Shown: in pieces, positions 38,736-51,681 of the stretch | Numbering within the stretch: the first letter of the stretch is position 1 | Layout of the letters: each line of letters opens with the position of its first letter | From: Lichenostomus cassidix | Lineage: Eukaryota; Chordata; Aves; Passeriformes; Meliphagidae | DNA length: 64,000 nt | NCBI GenBank assembly: GCA_008360975.2 | Contig: CM039184.1 | Coordinates: 43,099,797-43,163,796, forward strand | Direction: 5' to 3' | Program-made: the position numbers and the translations under genes | Notes under the pieces: model-generated | Told to the model about the DNA's origin: nothing | Seen by the model: only the letters and a program-made list of their open reading frames with translations | Database searches by the model: none

Positions 38736-40447
38736 ACCCCACTCTGTAAAATCATGCTAAAATTATATAGTCTTTTTTATCAGTCATATTTTACCTCCTG
38801 GCTATATTAATAGTCTGTAGTTTGACATATACATCTACCTTGCTATTAATTAAAAACTTAAGACTTACATAAGCCGGGATCTTTGTCCTAACATATATTG
38901 AATAAAATAGATCATATAATAATGCCACAGTCTTACTCAGAACTCTACATTTTGGTCACATAAACATAACAATGCATCTGTCTTTACACTAGGTTTGTTT
39001 TATTTTTTCTACTAAGTGTATTTAGATATCTGTGAAGTATTTCATTAATATGTGTAGCTTATAACTGCCTTTTGCTATTGCTTTCATGTAATGATGAAAA
39101 AAAACTTTACTTAATTTCATCAAGTAAAGCCATCAGTTTTCAACTAATGCCAAAATGTAGGCATTTCAGATTCAGGTAATCTTGAATATTTGTCTCTCTG
39201 AATATGTGAATGTTTGTGTATATAAACTTACACATAAAAAGACCAAAACTGTTTAATGGCAGGTTGAGGGCAAATGGTGGGGTGTTTAATTTCATTTGGT
39301 AGGTTGTCAATAGCTTGAGTCTAAAAAAATTATATGAAGATAATGATATCAGACAATATTAGATGTGGTATAATGCTATTAATTAAATTATATCAAAAAA
39401 TAAATCATCCTAGAGGTATAAAAGCTGTGGTTTGTGTACGTTTTTGAAATATGCCCTGAATCAGACTTTTACTTCTTCCCTGATTGATTTATTAAGATTT
39501 GAAATTCCTTTTCATCAGCAGATTTACTATCACAAGAATTAAGAAGGTAAATAAAGTCACATTTGAATGCACTTTGTAGTTGGTGATATACAAAGTATTA
39601 AGTGACAGAACTGTATCTTACTTAAAAAATACTACTAAAAATGGTATGGATACTTTGTGATTACCAATAACATTGCTTTTATTTATTAACAATTACCTAT
39701 ATCTTTAACTTTTTTTTTCAGATTTTCTTTTTTTTTTTTGCTGTTTGAACTCTTGCCACACAGCAACAAGTATTTTTAGCAATCAGTTAGTTCTTCTGGA
39801 TATGAAAGTGTTTATTTACAGGCTGTCCATGGGAAGAGATGGCCTGTTACAATAGATAGCTGGTACTGCAGATGCTGTGAAATTCACACTATGGCTTCAG
39901 TACATGGAATAATCTTGATCTTTCTTAAGAGAAAATGACATTTATTTTTCTCATTACCAAATGACATCCATCTTCCTTCTAAGGAAGATTTGCTAATTTG
40001 TTGTGTGGGTTGGTGACCAAGTAAAGTGTTGTGGCTGCTGAGACTGTATAAGAAATTTTATTTCTGTTTAGTCGAATTCTGTGGAAGTTCAGAAGAACAT
40101 ATTGTCTTGTAGTGTTATGATATTTTAATGATGAAACTTTGGGATTCCCAGATTAGTAATGGATGTTAAACACTGTAGCACGATTCCTGCTGTATTTTCA
40201 GAAATGCATATTTATATGTAGAGATAAAAGATAAATATATGAATTTCTATATGTAAATACATTAGAAATAATTTTTTTTCGAAAATAATTGATAAAGTTT
40301 GAGATAATTATATTTGGATTTATAAGCCTCATTTTAATCATCTAGCTGTCTTATGGCTTTTCGATATAAGGAAAAATGTTCACATGGAATGCAATTTAAG
40401 ACATTTCTTATATTCTGTGATAAGTGTGGTAAGTAAACGGTGGGGCC

Positions 40448-41381
40448 CTTTATCTAAACCCACTGTCTTGGTTTGAAAGACAGGTGTCTGCCAAGAGAGG
40501 TTGAACCCTCCCCTAGAGCAGAGGATGTAATTTTCCTTCCCCTCCTCCCTCCGAATTATTTAATTTTGTAAATCAAGGGCTTTCAGGCAAAGGTATGGGA
40601 AAAAGGAGTATCAGTTTTTTACTAGTATCTATAAACAAACAATAATAATAATTGCAAACCACAACTAGAACCAGAAAACCAAACAGCAGATAACGTGAGC
40701 TGCTGAGCCTTCTCCCGTGTGGTGTAATCACGGTTGCAAGCAGCAGGGGCGCTGTTGAGCTCCCGGCTGGCCAGGGCAGGTGCGATGACTCCCGAGCGGC
40801 TGCAGGTGGCGCTGTGGCGCAGGGTCAGGTCACCGTTCTGCAGCTGCAATGGTGGATGGGCTGAGAAACACGCAGGGCAGCAGGAAACAGCTCAGGGTAG
40901 CGAGGGAACAGGGCAGTAGGAGTGGGCGCTCTCTCTCTCTCCGGCCAGCGAGAATTTCTGCATTCACAGCAGACGCCGCGGTCTCGTGCGGCAGAGGGCG
41001 GGGGGCAGGCAGCAGGGGCCGCGGGACTCTCCCGGCAGCAGCCACGAGGGAACACAGCCTGGGGGGCAAAAACGTGCCCTTCCCCGTGGGGAGAAAAGTT
41101 GAATCAAAGCTCACCCAGCCAGGAGAGAAGAGAAACAGGGCACAGTTGGATTTCCTCTGGTAGCAGCTGGAAAGCAAAGAGCCAGCAGCCTCTACCCTCA
41201 GCGTCCGAACCACGAGAGAGCGTTCCCAGGGCCGGCTCTTCCCTTACCTTGCCCTGCCCAAAAACCTAGCTTTTGTCTTTTACAAAAGACTTGATCGCTC
41301 TGAACATCGGACTATTTGTTGCTTAGTAACAGGAATGGGAAGAAATTCTCAGCCCCCGACACCCACCTTTATCTAAACCCA
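40448..41381. repeat. 16-bp tandem units split by an LTR insertion
   Basis: CTTTATCTAAACCCAC at 40448-40463 lies directly before the LTR. CTTTATCTAAACCCA recurs at 41367-41381, directly after the LTR's downstream CCCAC. With the LTR and one CCCAC copy removed, the two units join head to tail. The simplest reading is a pre-existing 16-bp tandem duplication into which the LTR inserted at the boundary. Confidence 0.8.
40464..41361 (-). mobile_element. Solo avian ERV LTR, 898 bp, 5-bp target-site duplication
   Basis: On the plus strand the element begins TGTCTTGG and ends CCCCCGACA, with TGTC and GACA as short inverted ends. It is flanked by CCCAC on both sides (40459-40463 and 41362-41366). It is long and GC-rich in the middle (40680-41230, many CpG), unlike the surroundings. 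The minus orientation is an inference. Read that way, a TATAG-like box near 40630 precedes an ATTAAA polyadenylation variant (40559-40564). The 14-mer CAGGTGTCTGCCAA (plus strand, 40481-40494) also occurs at a similar distance from the end of the minus-strand LTR at 10292. The open frames of 60-127 codons in the GC-rich part are not gene-like. A 5-bp duplication fits an ERVL-like class, but that is not certain. Confidence 0.8.
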
Positions 41382-42206
41382 GGTTAGAATTACTGATACT
41401 TGTTACAGATCAGTGGTGGACTTTGTAAGCAATGCTCCTTCTCTTCACAGAGCAAATGAAAATGTTTGTTTTTTTCACTGAATACCTACATACTGTGTGC
41501 AGTGCAACTCCAAAAAAAATTGTAGTAGTTTTGAAGTTGTCGAGTACATTGACTGCAGCTTCAAATTCAGTATCTTAGTCCAAGGATGCTGCTAAATGAT
41601 ACAGTGAACATTTTAATGCTGCATTGAAGGTCTGATCAAGGTCATGCATTGACCTGTATTCCAGGACTGAAAACAGTTTCTATTGAGTGGTGTTTGAAGG
41701 TGAGACAGATTGATCTATAACACTGATATTTACCCTGCTGTTATGGCTATTGGATTCTTGTATATTTTGTGGAAAGCAGTGAACAGAATGCTTTAAGTTA
41801 GGGCACAAATTAATATTTATGAGGAGTACTTAATTTTTTAAATATTTGGTGTCGATGGTGAAACAATCATATCTCATATGAAATTGTTTCCAGCAAATCA
41901 GCAGGAGAATATTTAGGGTTGCCAATGAAAGGTAAATGTTGGTTTGTAGCTTTTTCTAAAAAGTGACAAAAATGTACCCCAAATACAAATGTCATATAGA
42001 AATTTTATAGTTGTTGATATATATAAATTAGAGTATTTTTATAATAATTTTATAATTGTTCATTACTAAATAAAAACACTTGCAAATATGTATAATTATG
42101 TAACATGATAGCAGTGTCAGTTGAGTCCAATTACCTACTGCTCTTTAGAGACTTTCTTACACGGTAGGATAATAGTAGTTTTGGAAAAAAGTCTAAAATT
42201 GCAGTG
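41382..42206. other. AT-rich non-coding DNA
   Basis: No gene or dispersed repeat is recognised between the LTR and the CR1 fragment. It is plain AT-rich sequence. Confidence 0.6.
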
Positions 42207-42480
42207 GAATCACAGAATTAGTCAGGTTAGAAAGGACCAAAGTGGGTCATCTGGTCCAACCCCCCTGCTCCAGCAGGGTCATCGCAGAGCACATGGCTCG
42301 GCATTGTGTCCAGACTGTTCATAATGTCTCCAGTGAGGGAGACCCCACAACTTCTCTGGACAATCTGTTCCAGTGCATGATCACCCACACAATAAGAAAG
42401 TTCTGTCCTCATATTCAGGTGGAACTTCCTGTGTATCATTTTCTGCCCATTGTCTTTCCTATTGGCTGGCAGTTGATATA
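42207..42480 (-). mobile_element. CR1 LINE 3' fragment
   Basis: On the plus strand it opens with GGAATCACAGAATTAG, the reverse complement of a CR1 3' terminus. Typical CR1 3'-region phrases follow: GGTCCAACCCCCCTGCTCC, GGAGACCCCACAACTTCTCT, CTGTTCCAGTGC and GGTGGAACTTCCTGTGT. CR1 is the dominant LINE of birds and reptiles. It copies itself by target-primed reverse transcription and usually leaves 5'-truncated pieces without clear target duplications. This piece is about 270 bp, non-coding and truncated. The open frames across it on both strands are incidental. Confidence 0.9.
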
Positions 42481-43679
42481 CCATGAAATCTTAGCAAGGT
42501 CATAGAAAGAAAGTTGTTTCAAATGGGAATAAGTCAGCTGAAGGAAAGAAGCCGGTAATATGGATGCTCTGAATCAACTGGCTTTTTGTTGTTTTGTTGG
42601 TTTTTTTTCTTAAACTGAAGATGCAGAGGGAATTTACATACTTGAATTAGACATGTAGATTTCCCAGCTAAGGTTAAATGCCAGAATATAAATGTGTTTA
42701 AGACAAAAATCCAAAGCAACTCTAGAGACATTGACAAACAGGGCAAAATTATGGTGATAAATTTTGGGAGATCAAATATTATTTGGAAAAATACTGGAAA
42801 AATTGAAAGGCTATGGGAACTAGCGATGAATGTAAAAGAAGCTGGATTTGGTTTTGAGTTATTGGGAAGGCAAGGAGGAATAAAATGTATCAAAAAGTGT
42901 TTTTAAAAAATCACATTGAAATATCATGTGAAGGTGTATGACAATGCTGATTATTTCCATAAATTCTAGAGAAAAGGGTTCATTGTCAGGTTTAACTTGA
43001 GTTATAAGAGCTTTTGCATGGAAGTGAGGGCTGGGACAGGAAAGGAACAGATAGGAGCATGACAAAGATTGAGTTTGTCAGTCTTGGGTATGTCTGAAGA
43101 GAAGCACCTGTTCCTTCACATAAATATCATTTGTAGTTAGACATGTTAATGTTAGGATGGAGCTTTTCTGAGGAAGAAAAATAAGTCCAGTTTGAATCAA
43201 ACATTCCTTGGCACTGTGTAAAGGAAGCATGTTAGGCAGAAGAAAGGATGCTAAGCAAAACAAATTGTCAAGTGATAAAATGAGTGTAGTGAATAGGTGG
43301 GATCATAATTCTATCCTTATAACCATTTAGTCTGCATTTCTGGGAAGTTCTGTTATAGTCTGTAGAAAAGTAAGAGGAGATGTGAATTTGAGATAAGGAT
43401 AAGGTCAGGAGGTAGAACACAGCTGTTACAAGGCAGGATGGCACAGAAAAGGGGATAACAGACTGGTTTACAGGGTTTATAAAAAACATCAAAAGCTGTA
43501 TTTGTGACTTTTATTTAAATTTTTATAAGATTTTGCAGAGAATCTGCTTGCTTAATGTACTGTGATAGATTTTCACAATCTAATCTTTTAATATTTTATA
43601 AATAAAATAAAATTTTGTAAATTCTGGGTTGATACATTTTTGGTTTTGATTGTGATGTATTCTGTGAACTGAATATATG
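42481..43679. other. AT-rich non-coding DNA
   Basis: Short frames on both strands (the longest is 119 codons, minus, 42534-42893) lack motifs and have chance-like composition. A short TTTTTGTTGTTTTGTTGG tract lies at 42585-42602. Nothing else is recognised. Confidence 0.55.
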
Positions 43680-44110
43680 CAGGTAACACCACGATGCCTA
43701 TGATCCACAGCTGAAGTGTGAAGAAAAGTTTTATTCCATTATTTTGGTGGCAAAACAGGGACACATACACTGCTAAGCTTATGTCATCTTATCAGGGGCA
43801 AAAAGTGCTCAGGCTGTTTCCTGGCTCACATATCAAAAAGGTCTGGCACAGGCAAAGTTCAACACAAAGCTGTGTTTTGTGATCTCCAAGCTTCTTATTC
43901 CACACCACCCCACCCCTCCCCAGCCTGTGAAGAATGCGTTTTAGGTCTTTTACAGCATTCTGTTACGTGACTTCTCAAGATAGACAGAAACAGTGAATTT
44001 TCCCAGACTGAATATTCTTAGCACTACCCCAGCTGCAAGGTTGTCTTGAGCAAAAAGAATTCTAAACCCAGGTTTTTCCCCTCCCCAGTATTCCAGTTTT
44101 AACCCTTTCC
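43680..44110 (-). mobile_element. Possible LTR of a third type, ends not resolved
   Basis: The block is GC-richer than its surroundings and looks like an LTR when read on the minus strand. A C/T-poor upstream part contains GAGGGGTGGGGTGGTGTGG. An AATAAA signal follows (TTTATT on plus, 43730-43735), then about 50 bp of GC-richer sequence to a possible CA end near 43678. I could not find a matching target-site duplication or a firm start, and no known family is recognised with confidence. It may instead be an unrelated GC-richer patch. Confidence 0.33.
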
Positions 44111-44349
44111 TCCTGATGTGTGTTAACAATAACCAGGAAAATATGTTATCAAGAACTTTTTGTTAAAGTGGACAGAACAAATTACTTGGTATAAGGCACC
44201 TAAATTTACGTATAATCAATTTGTACTAAATGAAGAAATTGGATTCTCTATAATACAAGCTATACCTTTATTCCCAAGAACATGTAGTTTTATATGTCAT
44301 TTTTTTCTTCAAATTCAGGCTGACAATGTATAATCTTGTTACGAGTAGT

Positions 44350-44393
44350 TTGAAAGACTGGATCTTTTCCAGCCTAAATGATTCTATGACTAT
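44350..44393 (+). mobile_element. CR1 3' tip fragment
   Basis: The segment reads GACTGGATCTTTTCCAGCC then TAAATGATTCTATGACT, close to the standard last 40 bp of a CR1 element on the plus strand. Upstream sequence does not continue as CR1, so this is a very short 5'-truncated copy or an eroded one. Confidence 0.7.
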
Positions 44394-45549
44394 GTCATGT
44401 TACTGAAGCAGAACTATTCAGTATTAATTTAAATGTGGGGAAACTGTACTATACAATCCAATATTAGTATTTTTTTCCCTCAGAATTGTTGAAATGTAGG
44501 TAACTGTGCATATAACTACACTTGAGTGATGAAATATAAGGAAAGTTCACTCTGGATGTTCTGGAGAGGAATGGATTACACAAAACGATTAGGAACAACT
44601 AGAGTTGTCTGTTTCCAGATAATTATTGTGAATTTATCTTGGTTTAGTACTGAAAAGTGTGACAATTTGATGTCTGATTTTTGACACAATCACAGAACTG
44701 AGAACCAGGAAAGTGATTGAATAAAGTTGTAACTGGTATAAGCAGAAGAACATTTAAATATACGTAGAAGTTTGCAAATAGAAAAATGTGATTGACTGGA
44801 GTCTAGCCAGCAAAGTAGATAGGTGTCACTGTTTTGAAAGCTTTTTAAACAAGGTAGGCTAGTCTAATTATCAGAAAAGGCATGATTTATAAGGTGAGAA
44901 AAAAAATCTGTGGCACTGCACCGTACTTAGTCATTCAAGCTTGCATGGGCTAATCTTCAGTCAAAGAAGCTCATGTCATGATAAGCAATAGCAACAATAT
45001 ATACGTATAAGAAATCTGATCTTCCACAGATGTATTTTTGTCTTGTGGAAGGGTAGTGCATAAGAAAATGAAGCACTGTGACTTAATGCTCAGAAATATG
45101 TTATGAGTTCATTCTTCAGAAATGTCTGAGTCTTTAGGGATTGCTGCACTTAAATTTCTCTTGAGATTCAAAACCCACAGTGAATAACATATATAAGAAA
45201 TAATGTTCTTCGGTTCTTAACATTATACTTTTATGGGTGAAAACACAGCTTCTCTGTCTTTATGTAGGAGAGCTCTGTGGAGGGCATAAAAATTACATTC
45301 ATGCTTCTATTAAAATAAAAAGATTTCTAAGTGATTTCTTGGGGTATTTTCAGTTTGGGTTTTTTTTTTATTTTTTATTCTCCAGCTGTGACTGAGCATG
45401 ACAAGCTGGAAAGAATGACAGGAAGCTGTTTTTTGAAGGGTTGGGACGAACAGTTGTTACGAAAGAGCAGTGATAAAGCTTAAAATGGAATATCCCTCAG
45501 TCATGGGCAGTACTTCTTCCGCACTCAAAATATTTAGGATTTTATTGGG

Positions 45550-45602
45550 GGTTTTCTTTGTGTTTTTGTTTGTTTTTTTGTGTTTTGTTTTGTTTTTTTT
45601 TT
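45550..45602. repeat. T/G-rich low-complexity tract
   Basis: Units of TTTG, GTTTTT and TTTTGTTTTG are followed by a run of 10 T. The complementary strand is of the same (CAAAA)n type as at 33482. The Phe-rich start of the frame from 45558 comes from this repeat. Confidence 0.8.
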
Positions 45603-47569
45603 AATATATTTGGGTGTTTTATTTCACAAAAGTCTATAACAAACATTAGAGAGAAGGATATCCATGCCTCTTGTGTTTTATGTCTCCCTAACTTTTTTCT
45701 GTTGCAGAAATCCATTTTCTTTCTACATCTTCACTGCTGCATGACTACTTCCTTACTACCTTATTTTCAGACTTCCTGCTTTCAGAAAAGAAAAGGCATT
45801 TTTCAGGTGTGTTCCAAACTGTTAAGGGAAATGTCTGAGACTGATTGTGGAGTACGTAGGGGGTCAAGTGGAGCCCCCTTGCTTCACTGGAGCTGCCCCA
45901 GTGAAGCTGTAGAGGGGCTTCAGCCACAGCAGTGAAGTTTCAGATGTTGGGAGTGTGACTCCCAGAGTGGCTCCTGGATGGTCAGACAGGAAAGTTTCCT
46001 TAACAATATGCATTGCTTAGCCTGTTCTCATCTAGAGTCTGTTGTGCTTTGCAAATCAAAAAATCATAGTTAATTAAATATTCTCATTTAGTGGCTACTT
46101 GAATTCACACTGATTATTTAATGACACAATCCATTGTACAAAAATGGTCAATAGTCTAAAGATAAGGAATAAATCACAAATGTTTACAAGATAATGTATG
46201 GACATAAGACTGTGGGATGAACGATTCCTCATTGCTCTCTTTTGCATTTTCTTGGCATTGTGTATTTCAGTAAAAAAACCCTAACATTCTGTTAAGAACC
46301 TGTATGTCAGATGTCATAGAAATATATAAGAAAGCAGAAATACTGTTGAAAAAGAGATGTAAGATTGTCTCAGTGATATTCCCCATTAGGAAGAACGGTA
46401 TGAAAATTGCTCTTTTAGTTAGTAATTGCAAGTATGACTCTTGACCATATAAAAGTCTTTTGATCTCTGGCTGCTGGGTCACTCTTCCTCAAAATTCAGA
46501 TTGTGACAACACTTGATCTCTTTCAGAGAGCCTTAGAAGGTGACATTGCACCTATATTCTCAGTTGCTTTCATACACTTCTGTGTGTAATTGTGACAATT
46601 TGGGCTTCAACAGCAGCTTCTTATTTCATCTTTGATCTACAAGTTAGGCCTTCTACAACTGAGTGTAAATGAGCAATGATGATAGGTTGTGTGCTGGTCT
46701 CATTTGCTAATACAAAGTTTATTTAAAATATTTATGAAATGCAAGCCTTCTGTAGTTAATAAGCACTATTCATAACTTACTCTATCGACTCTTGCAGAGT
46801 CCTTTCTTTGATAATTTTGCATTGAAATTGTAATGTTTTCCAATATATGCAGTATATATAAGGTTTGTCACTGTGTGAAGTCTGTTTTACATTAAAAATT
46901 TTGAGTGTGGTTTACGGAGTTTTTTAAATGATCAAATGTTTGAAAGATAGTCAATAGAAGATGCTGCTCTAGCTGGAAGAAGAACCATAAAAGATAATGT
47001 GTTGGTTTTCCCCCCTCAACCTCCTTTTCTCAAGAAGGTGAGCCTTTTATTGTTGCTGACACTAATGTCTAGTAGAAAGGATATTTAAATCCTGTGCATC
47101 TCTTTCAGACACCCTTCCTTCCTCTATCATACTCTTTAAGGGCAATAAGTCATAAATTATTTACTACACAATGCCATATAATATTTTCCTATTTTGTCTA
47201 TTTTCACTGTAGAAGGTGAATTGATTCCCAATTCAGTTCTTATTGCACTGCTCTGGCTTTTGGATGAAACCCAAAAAATAAATCTTGCAGATGTTTTCAT
47301 ATTAAGAGGTCATGGGTTTTGCTGACAATTACTCCTGCATGGCAAGATGCAGTGATTTGTTTCTTTTATATTGAACATTAACTTTTTACTATATGTTATG
47401 CCCAGAGTTAAATTCAGTCAGTCTCACAGTTTAAAATAAATGTTAACCTTCGGCCTTCATATTATCTGAAAAACAAGAGTTCAAGAGTCCAGAGTTTATG
47501 CAAGAGTATTTTTGCAAATAAAGGTTTTGTTAATCAGTTGGTAAAGAGTACTAGTGCCAAAGTGCTTGC

Positions 47570-47583
47570 TTTTTTTTTTTTTT
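47570..47583. repeat. Poly(T) run, 14 T
   Basis: A plain mononucleotide run; it could be the tail of a minus-strand retrocopy, but no parent sequence is recognised. Confidence 0.75.
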
Positions 47584-50500
47584 ATGCCAGCCTGGTTATC
47601 TCTCCTTTATTTATTGCTTTTTGAAGGGTAACATTGGTAGTACTGAATTTTGTGATTATGACAGGAGAAATCATTGGATTTTGTGACCTAATAATGGACG
47701 TAAACACTTTTTACAGTAATAATGAAAGAATCTGAGACAAAATTATCTGCCATTTAGATGTAAAACCCATAGAGAAAATAAATAAAAGTATTTTGATCTC
47801 TCTTAGTTAGCAGTAATGGTATTTGTAAATTACATGAAAATTATTTTATAAATAAAAGCTGACTGAAAGCTGGAACATTTTCTTGAGAAAACACTTTAAA
47901 ATATATAATGTATTTTTTTTTATTCAGACATTAAGTTCTTTAGAGGTTCTTGGTAATAAGATAAGTCCCTCTTTACTTGCAGTGGCCTAAATAAAGGAAT
48001 TGAAAAATAACAAAACAATTAATGCAGATACCTAATTTTCCATTTATATTAATTTCTCTGTAACTCAATTTGTTTGCTGATGATTTCATTAGCAACACAT
48101 AATAAGTGTAGTTTTATGGAGAAGTTGATACTGAACACTGCTGAAAACAACAGGACAAAAAAAGACATTGAAGAGATAAGTAATTGTTCTAAGAAAATCA
48201 CATTAGACAGAATGCTTGAAGACAAAGAGGTGTTGTACTAAACTCAGTGTCAGTTTTCTTTCTTTGCTGCAATTTTTAGGGCATATAATTTCCATATATA
48301 GGGTCATGTGAAATTGGAAATTTCCGTGTAAATTCACAAGGCTATATACATATATTCATAGCTTAGAAAATTAATTTTTATAGTTGTAAAATTATGGATT
48401 TCATACTTAAAAGCTGTGGGGTAATAGCTTCAGAAGCAGCCAGAAAAGACTTACAGAAAGAAGAGACTGGTGAAGACACTTGATTATTGGTGCAATGTGA
48501 AGTACAGGATCTTCATTTTGAAGATTAGGGTAGAGTAAACATCAATACCTTAACATTATAAGGCTCAGTCTAGTTGTGTGTGCAGACTTCAACTCTAAAT
48601 TGTTTTAAGTAATTATGCAACGGAAATCAAGTCTAAATTGCAAAAATAATAATTCTATTAATGTGCATAATCACCTTGATACAAAAGGTATACTGTAACT
48701 TTGTCTTTTGTTTGAGGACAGTGACTAAAATTGTGTTTTTATCAAAAATGCTATTTTTCTGTAGAAAGATTCTTTGTCAGTTCAGACAAAGATGTCATCA
48801 TCCAATAGTTTTGGCAGGTGGCTTCTATAATTCAGCTGCTTTTTTTTCAGCCTGATATTCCTTTTCCATTCAGACAGTGATTTCTTAAGAAATACACCTT
48901 TTCTTTTGGGGATGTGAAGAGAGAGCACAAGGCAAGCCTGGCTCAGAATCCAAAGTCTAAAAGGGATGAGGAAAACAGTGTCTGATGGCAGTTTTATTTC
49001 AGAGAAGGAAAACTTTTAAATAACTGCTACAATTCTCTTGTTATTTGTTTCTAAAATTGTCTGTTTTGTTTTATTTCAACTCTTGAAAATTATGAAATTA
49101 TATGTCCGTTTCATACAAATGAAGTCCAAGGCCCTGTTTTATCTCCAGTGAGTCTTCAAAAATACCAGTGATAATATGATGGCCTTAAAAAAATGCTTTT
49201 CAAACATTGCTCTTCTGCAAATGCTTTCAACAACTCTAAAATTTTCTTTTTTCTATGGTAGAATACAAATCCTTAGCATTTCAGTAAGCATTTTGGTGCA
49301 GGATATGTGAGCCTCAGAGAGTGAGAAGACACATTTAGATGCATGTAGTGCTGGGCACAGGAGATAAAACAACACTCATTATACTGGGGTATACCAAATA
49401 AAATATAATATCAAAACAGTTATATAACTATAAACAATTATGCATAGGAAGAAGATAGATTTCTCTTTAGAGACGGATTTTTATTTATAATATCTCAGGA
49501 TACTTTCTTGGCTTTATGTAGCATTTAGTCAAGAACTGAATGTAATAAAATATGACACTGAAATATTTTGGTTTGGATTTAAGTGCTGTGGTAGTAGGAA
49601 GTACTGCAAGTTTACAATATTTTGTGACAACAGATTATTGTTGCATAATATTTTAGATGCATAGCTCATCCTCAGGTATTTTCTTTTCCTAAATATTGCA
49701 AATTGTATTGTTTCCATTTCAGCTTGTTTTATGAATTGTGAAATGAACAGGGAGTATAATTTTTATATCTGTGGGAAATTAAGGGGTTTTTGCATGGTGC
49801 TTGTGTAAAATACCTTAAAATCAATACATATTAATTCATTAAAATAGTTGCTATTAGTTTCCCCTCAGTGAAAATACACTTTCAGAGAATAGAGGAACCC
49901 CATTTAGTACTGTTTTCTATCGTGCTTGTATTCTTGATTTAATGAAGAAAATAAAAGTTATAACAATAATAGATCTCAAATGTATGCCTTAGATCTGATA
50001 TCTGTGAGTCCAGACTTCTGCAAAAAACCACACTCAAGCTGCATTTTATTTCTTTTTCTTAAACCCATTTGAGGAACAGCTCACATGGAATAACAATAGC
50101 ATATTTCATATTTAAGAAAAATGCACTTTCAATTTAGTTTATAATGATTCTTTAGGAGAAGTTCCTGTTATTAAGTCAGTTTGATTTCTTTTCTGACTAC
50201 AGTTTTCAATTAAGGATAAAATGTTCTATTCATGTGTCAAAGGAGAGGGAGGTAGGGAAAGCTTTTTCATTAGGAAATAATGAATGTGAGTAAGGATTTA
50301 CACGGAAACTGTATTGTACCTGTATACAAGTTATTTTCTAGATTGAAATAAAAATAGCTACCTTTATTAAAGATGCACTTGAAATGCTGCCTGTCACAAA
50401 AATTTTCAAGTTCTGTTTTTGTTAAATAATTTGAAAGTGTATGAGAATACAGTAGTAAAACATTTGACTTGACTTACATTAGTCAATAAAATGATTGTAT

Positions 50501-50860
50501 ATTTTATACAGAATAAACTGTCTGAACACTTTATTATTTTTGAGAAGGGTGTTTTCCTACTTTTGAATGTTTTGGTCCATTAATAGGTCATAAAATAAAA
50601 ATTCGTTCCAGTGTTAAAAAGTTAAGTTGCATTGTATCTGCCATAGTGTCTGTATCACCATATTTGCCCCTTTTCTGTACCTCTCTTGCCTTCATAGACA
50701 GGTAGAAAGATTTTAATGTGGAAAAGTCAGAGAGGGACCTCTTTTCAGAATCCCTGGCTGTATGTATGTCTCAGTATAAAGGAAACTTCTGTGTATTCTA
50801 AGCATGAATTTAATGAACGTAAAAGGAATGTTGTAAGCACTCTCACCTCCAAATGGTAGT

Positions 50861-50928
50861 GGTTTTCGGTTTTTTTTCATTGGTTGGTTTTGGTTTTGTT
50901 CTTGGTTTTTGTATTTTGTTTTTTTTTC
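50861..50928. repeat. (GGTTTT)n-like low-complexity tract
   Basis: Repeated GGTTTT, GGTTGG and GTTTTG units end in a run of nine T. It resembles telomere-like G/T composition only loosely, with no TTAGGG units, and is ordinary low-complexity DNA. Confidence 0.75.
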
Positions 50929-51660
50929 CTGATGAGGTTTATTGTAGGGGCTAGGGGATTACAGGTGTTCTGGCTATAATTTAGGAGCAAAAATACAGCC
51001 AGAACATCATGGGAGGAAAGACCTAAAGAAGCAACCTTACAGAAGTAATGTATTGTCTTCTCATTTGCTATCATTTAAATATTAACAATTAAAATTCATT
51101 AAAAAGATGAGTATGAGAGCCGAAGTATATCCTTAGTTGAATTGAAAGGTATATTCTCCTACTCCTTCAGAGGGCTGAATGTTTTGAATGGATTATTTTT
51201 ACAGAATTTCTGCTTTAAAAATTACTTTTTGGTTTAATCAGCACTTCTCCCTGATAAACTATTCACTGTGACCAACAGCAGCTGAGAGAGAGCCCTTTTA
51301 CTTTTGCCACTGAAGTACCAAGGTGTCCAAACAAAGACAGGTAGATGTTTAGCACTATTTGTAAGTTTCCACTGTAAAACCTAACCAGTAAATTGGGAAT
51401 ACTCCCACACAAGTTCTTGAAACTGAGAACAAAAATGCACTGTGTCAAATGAGGATTGGTAGGATTCTTCAGAATAATAATGGAAGAAAAAAGTTGCACA
51501 TAATTTGTAAGATAGCCTCTGAAAAATAATGTTAATCTAGCCTACTTAGCAGAAAAGTAATTCAAATTCCATAATAGGTGATCTTACCTATTTTTATAAA
51601 TTGCTTTTGTAAAATATCTTCTATTTGCTTCCTATGAAGGCGTGTTTCATGGGCTTGCAT

Positions 51661-51681
51661 CAGGCAGAGGCACTCTGCCTG
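51661..51681. repeat. Perfect 9-bp GC hairpin
   Basis: CAGGCAGAG is followed by GCA and its exact reverse complement CTCTGCCTG. No T-run, promoter or exon next to it suggests a role. Confidence 0.7.

Larger units (their letters stand above)
33903..40447. other. AT-rich non-coding stretch, no gene recognised
   Basis: No exon, RNA gene or dispersed repeat was recognised over 6.5 kb. A slightly GC-richer patch at 35690-36060 shows no splice or family signal that stands out. Small repeats are described separately: an inverted repeat at 37004-37037, a direct repeat at 37549-37606, an ATTTATTTATGT array at 37957-37989 and a TA-rich tract at 38691-38735. Confidence 0.65.

Noticed and set aside
40734..41269. 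Several overlapping frames of 60-127 codons on both strands
   Set aside because: They fall in the GC-rich middle of the solo LTR, where stops are rare. No frame has a motif and they overlap one another in most phases.
50861..50928. Possible interstitial telomere repeat
   Set aside because: Units are GGTTTT or GTTTTG with no TTAGGG (or CCCTAA) repeats; it is ordinary low-complexity DNA.
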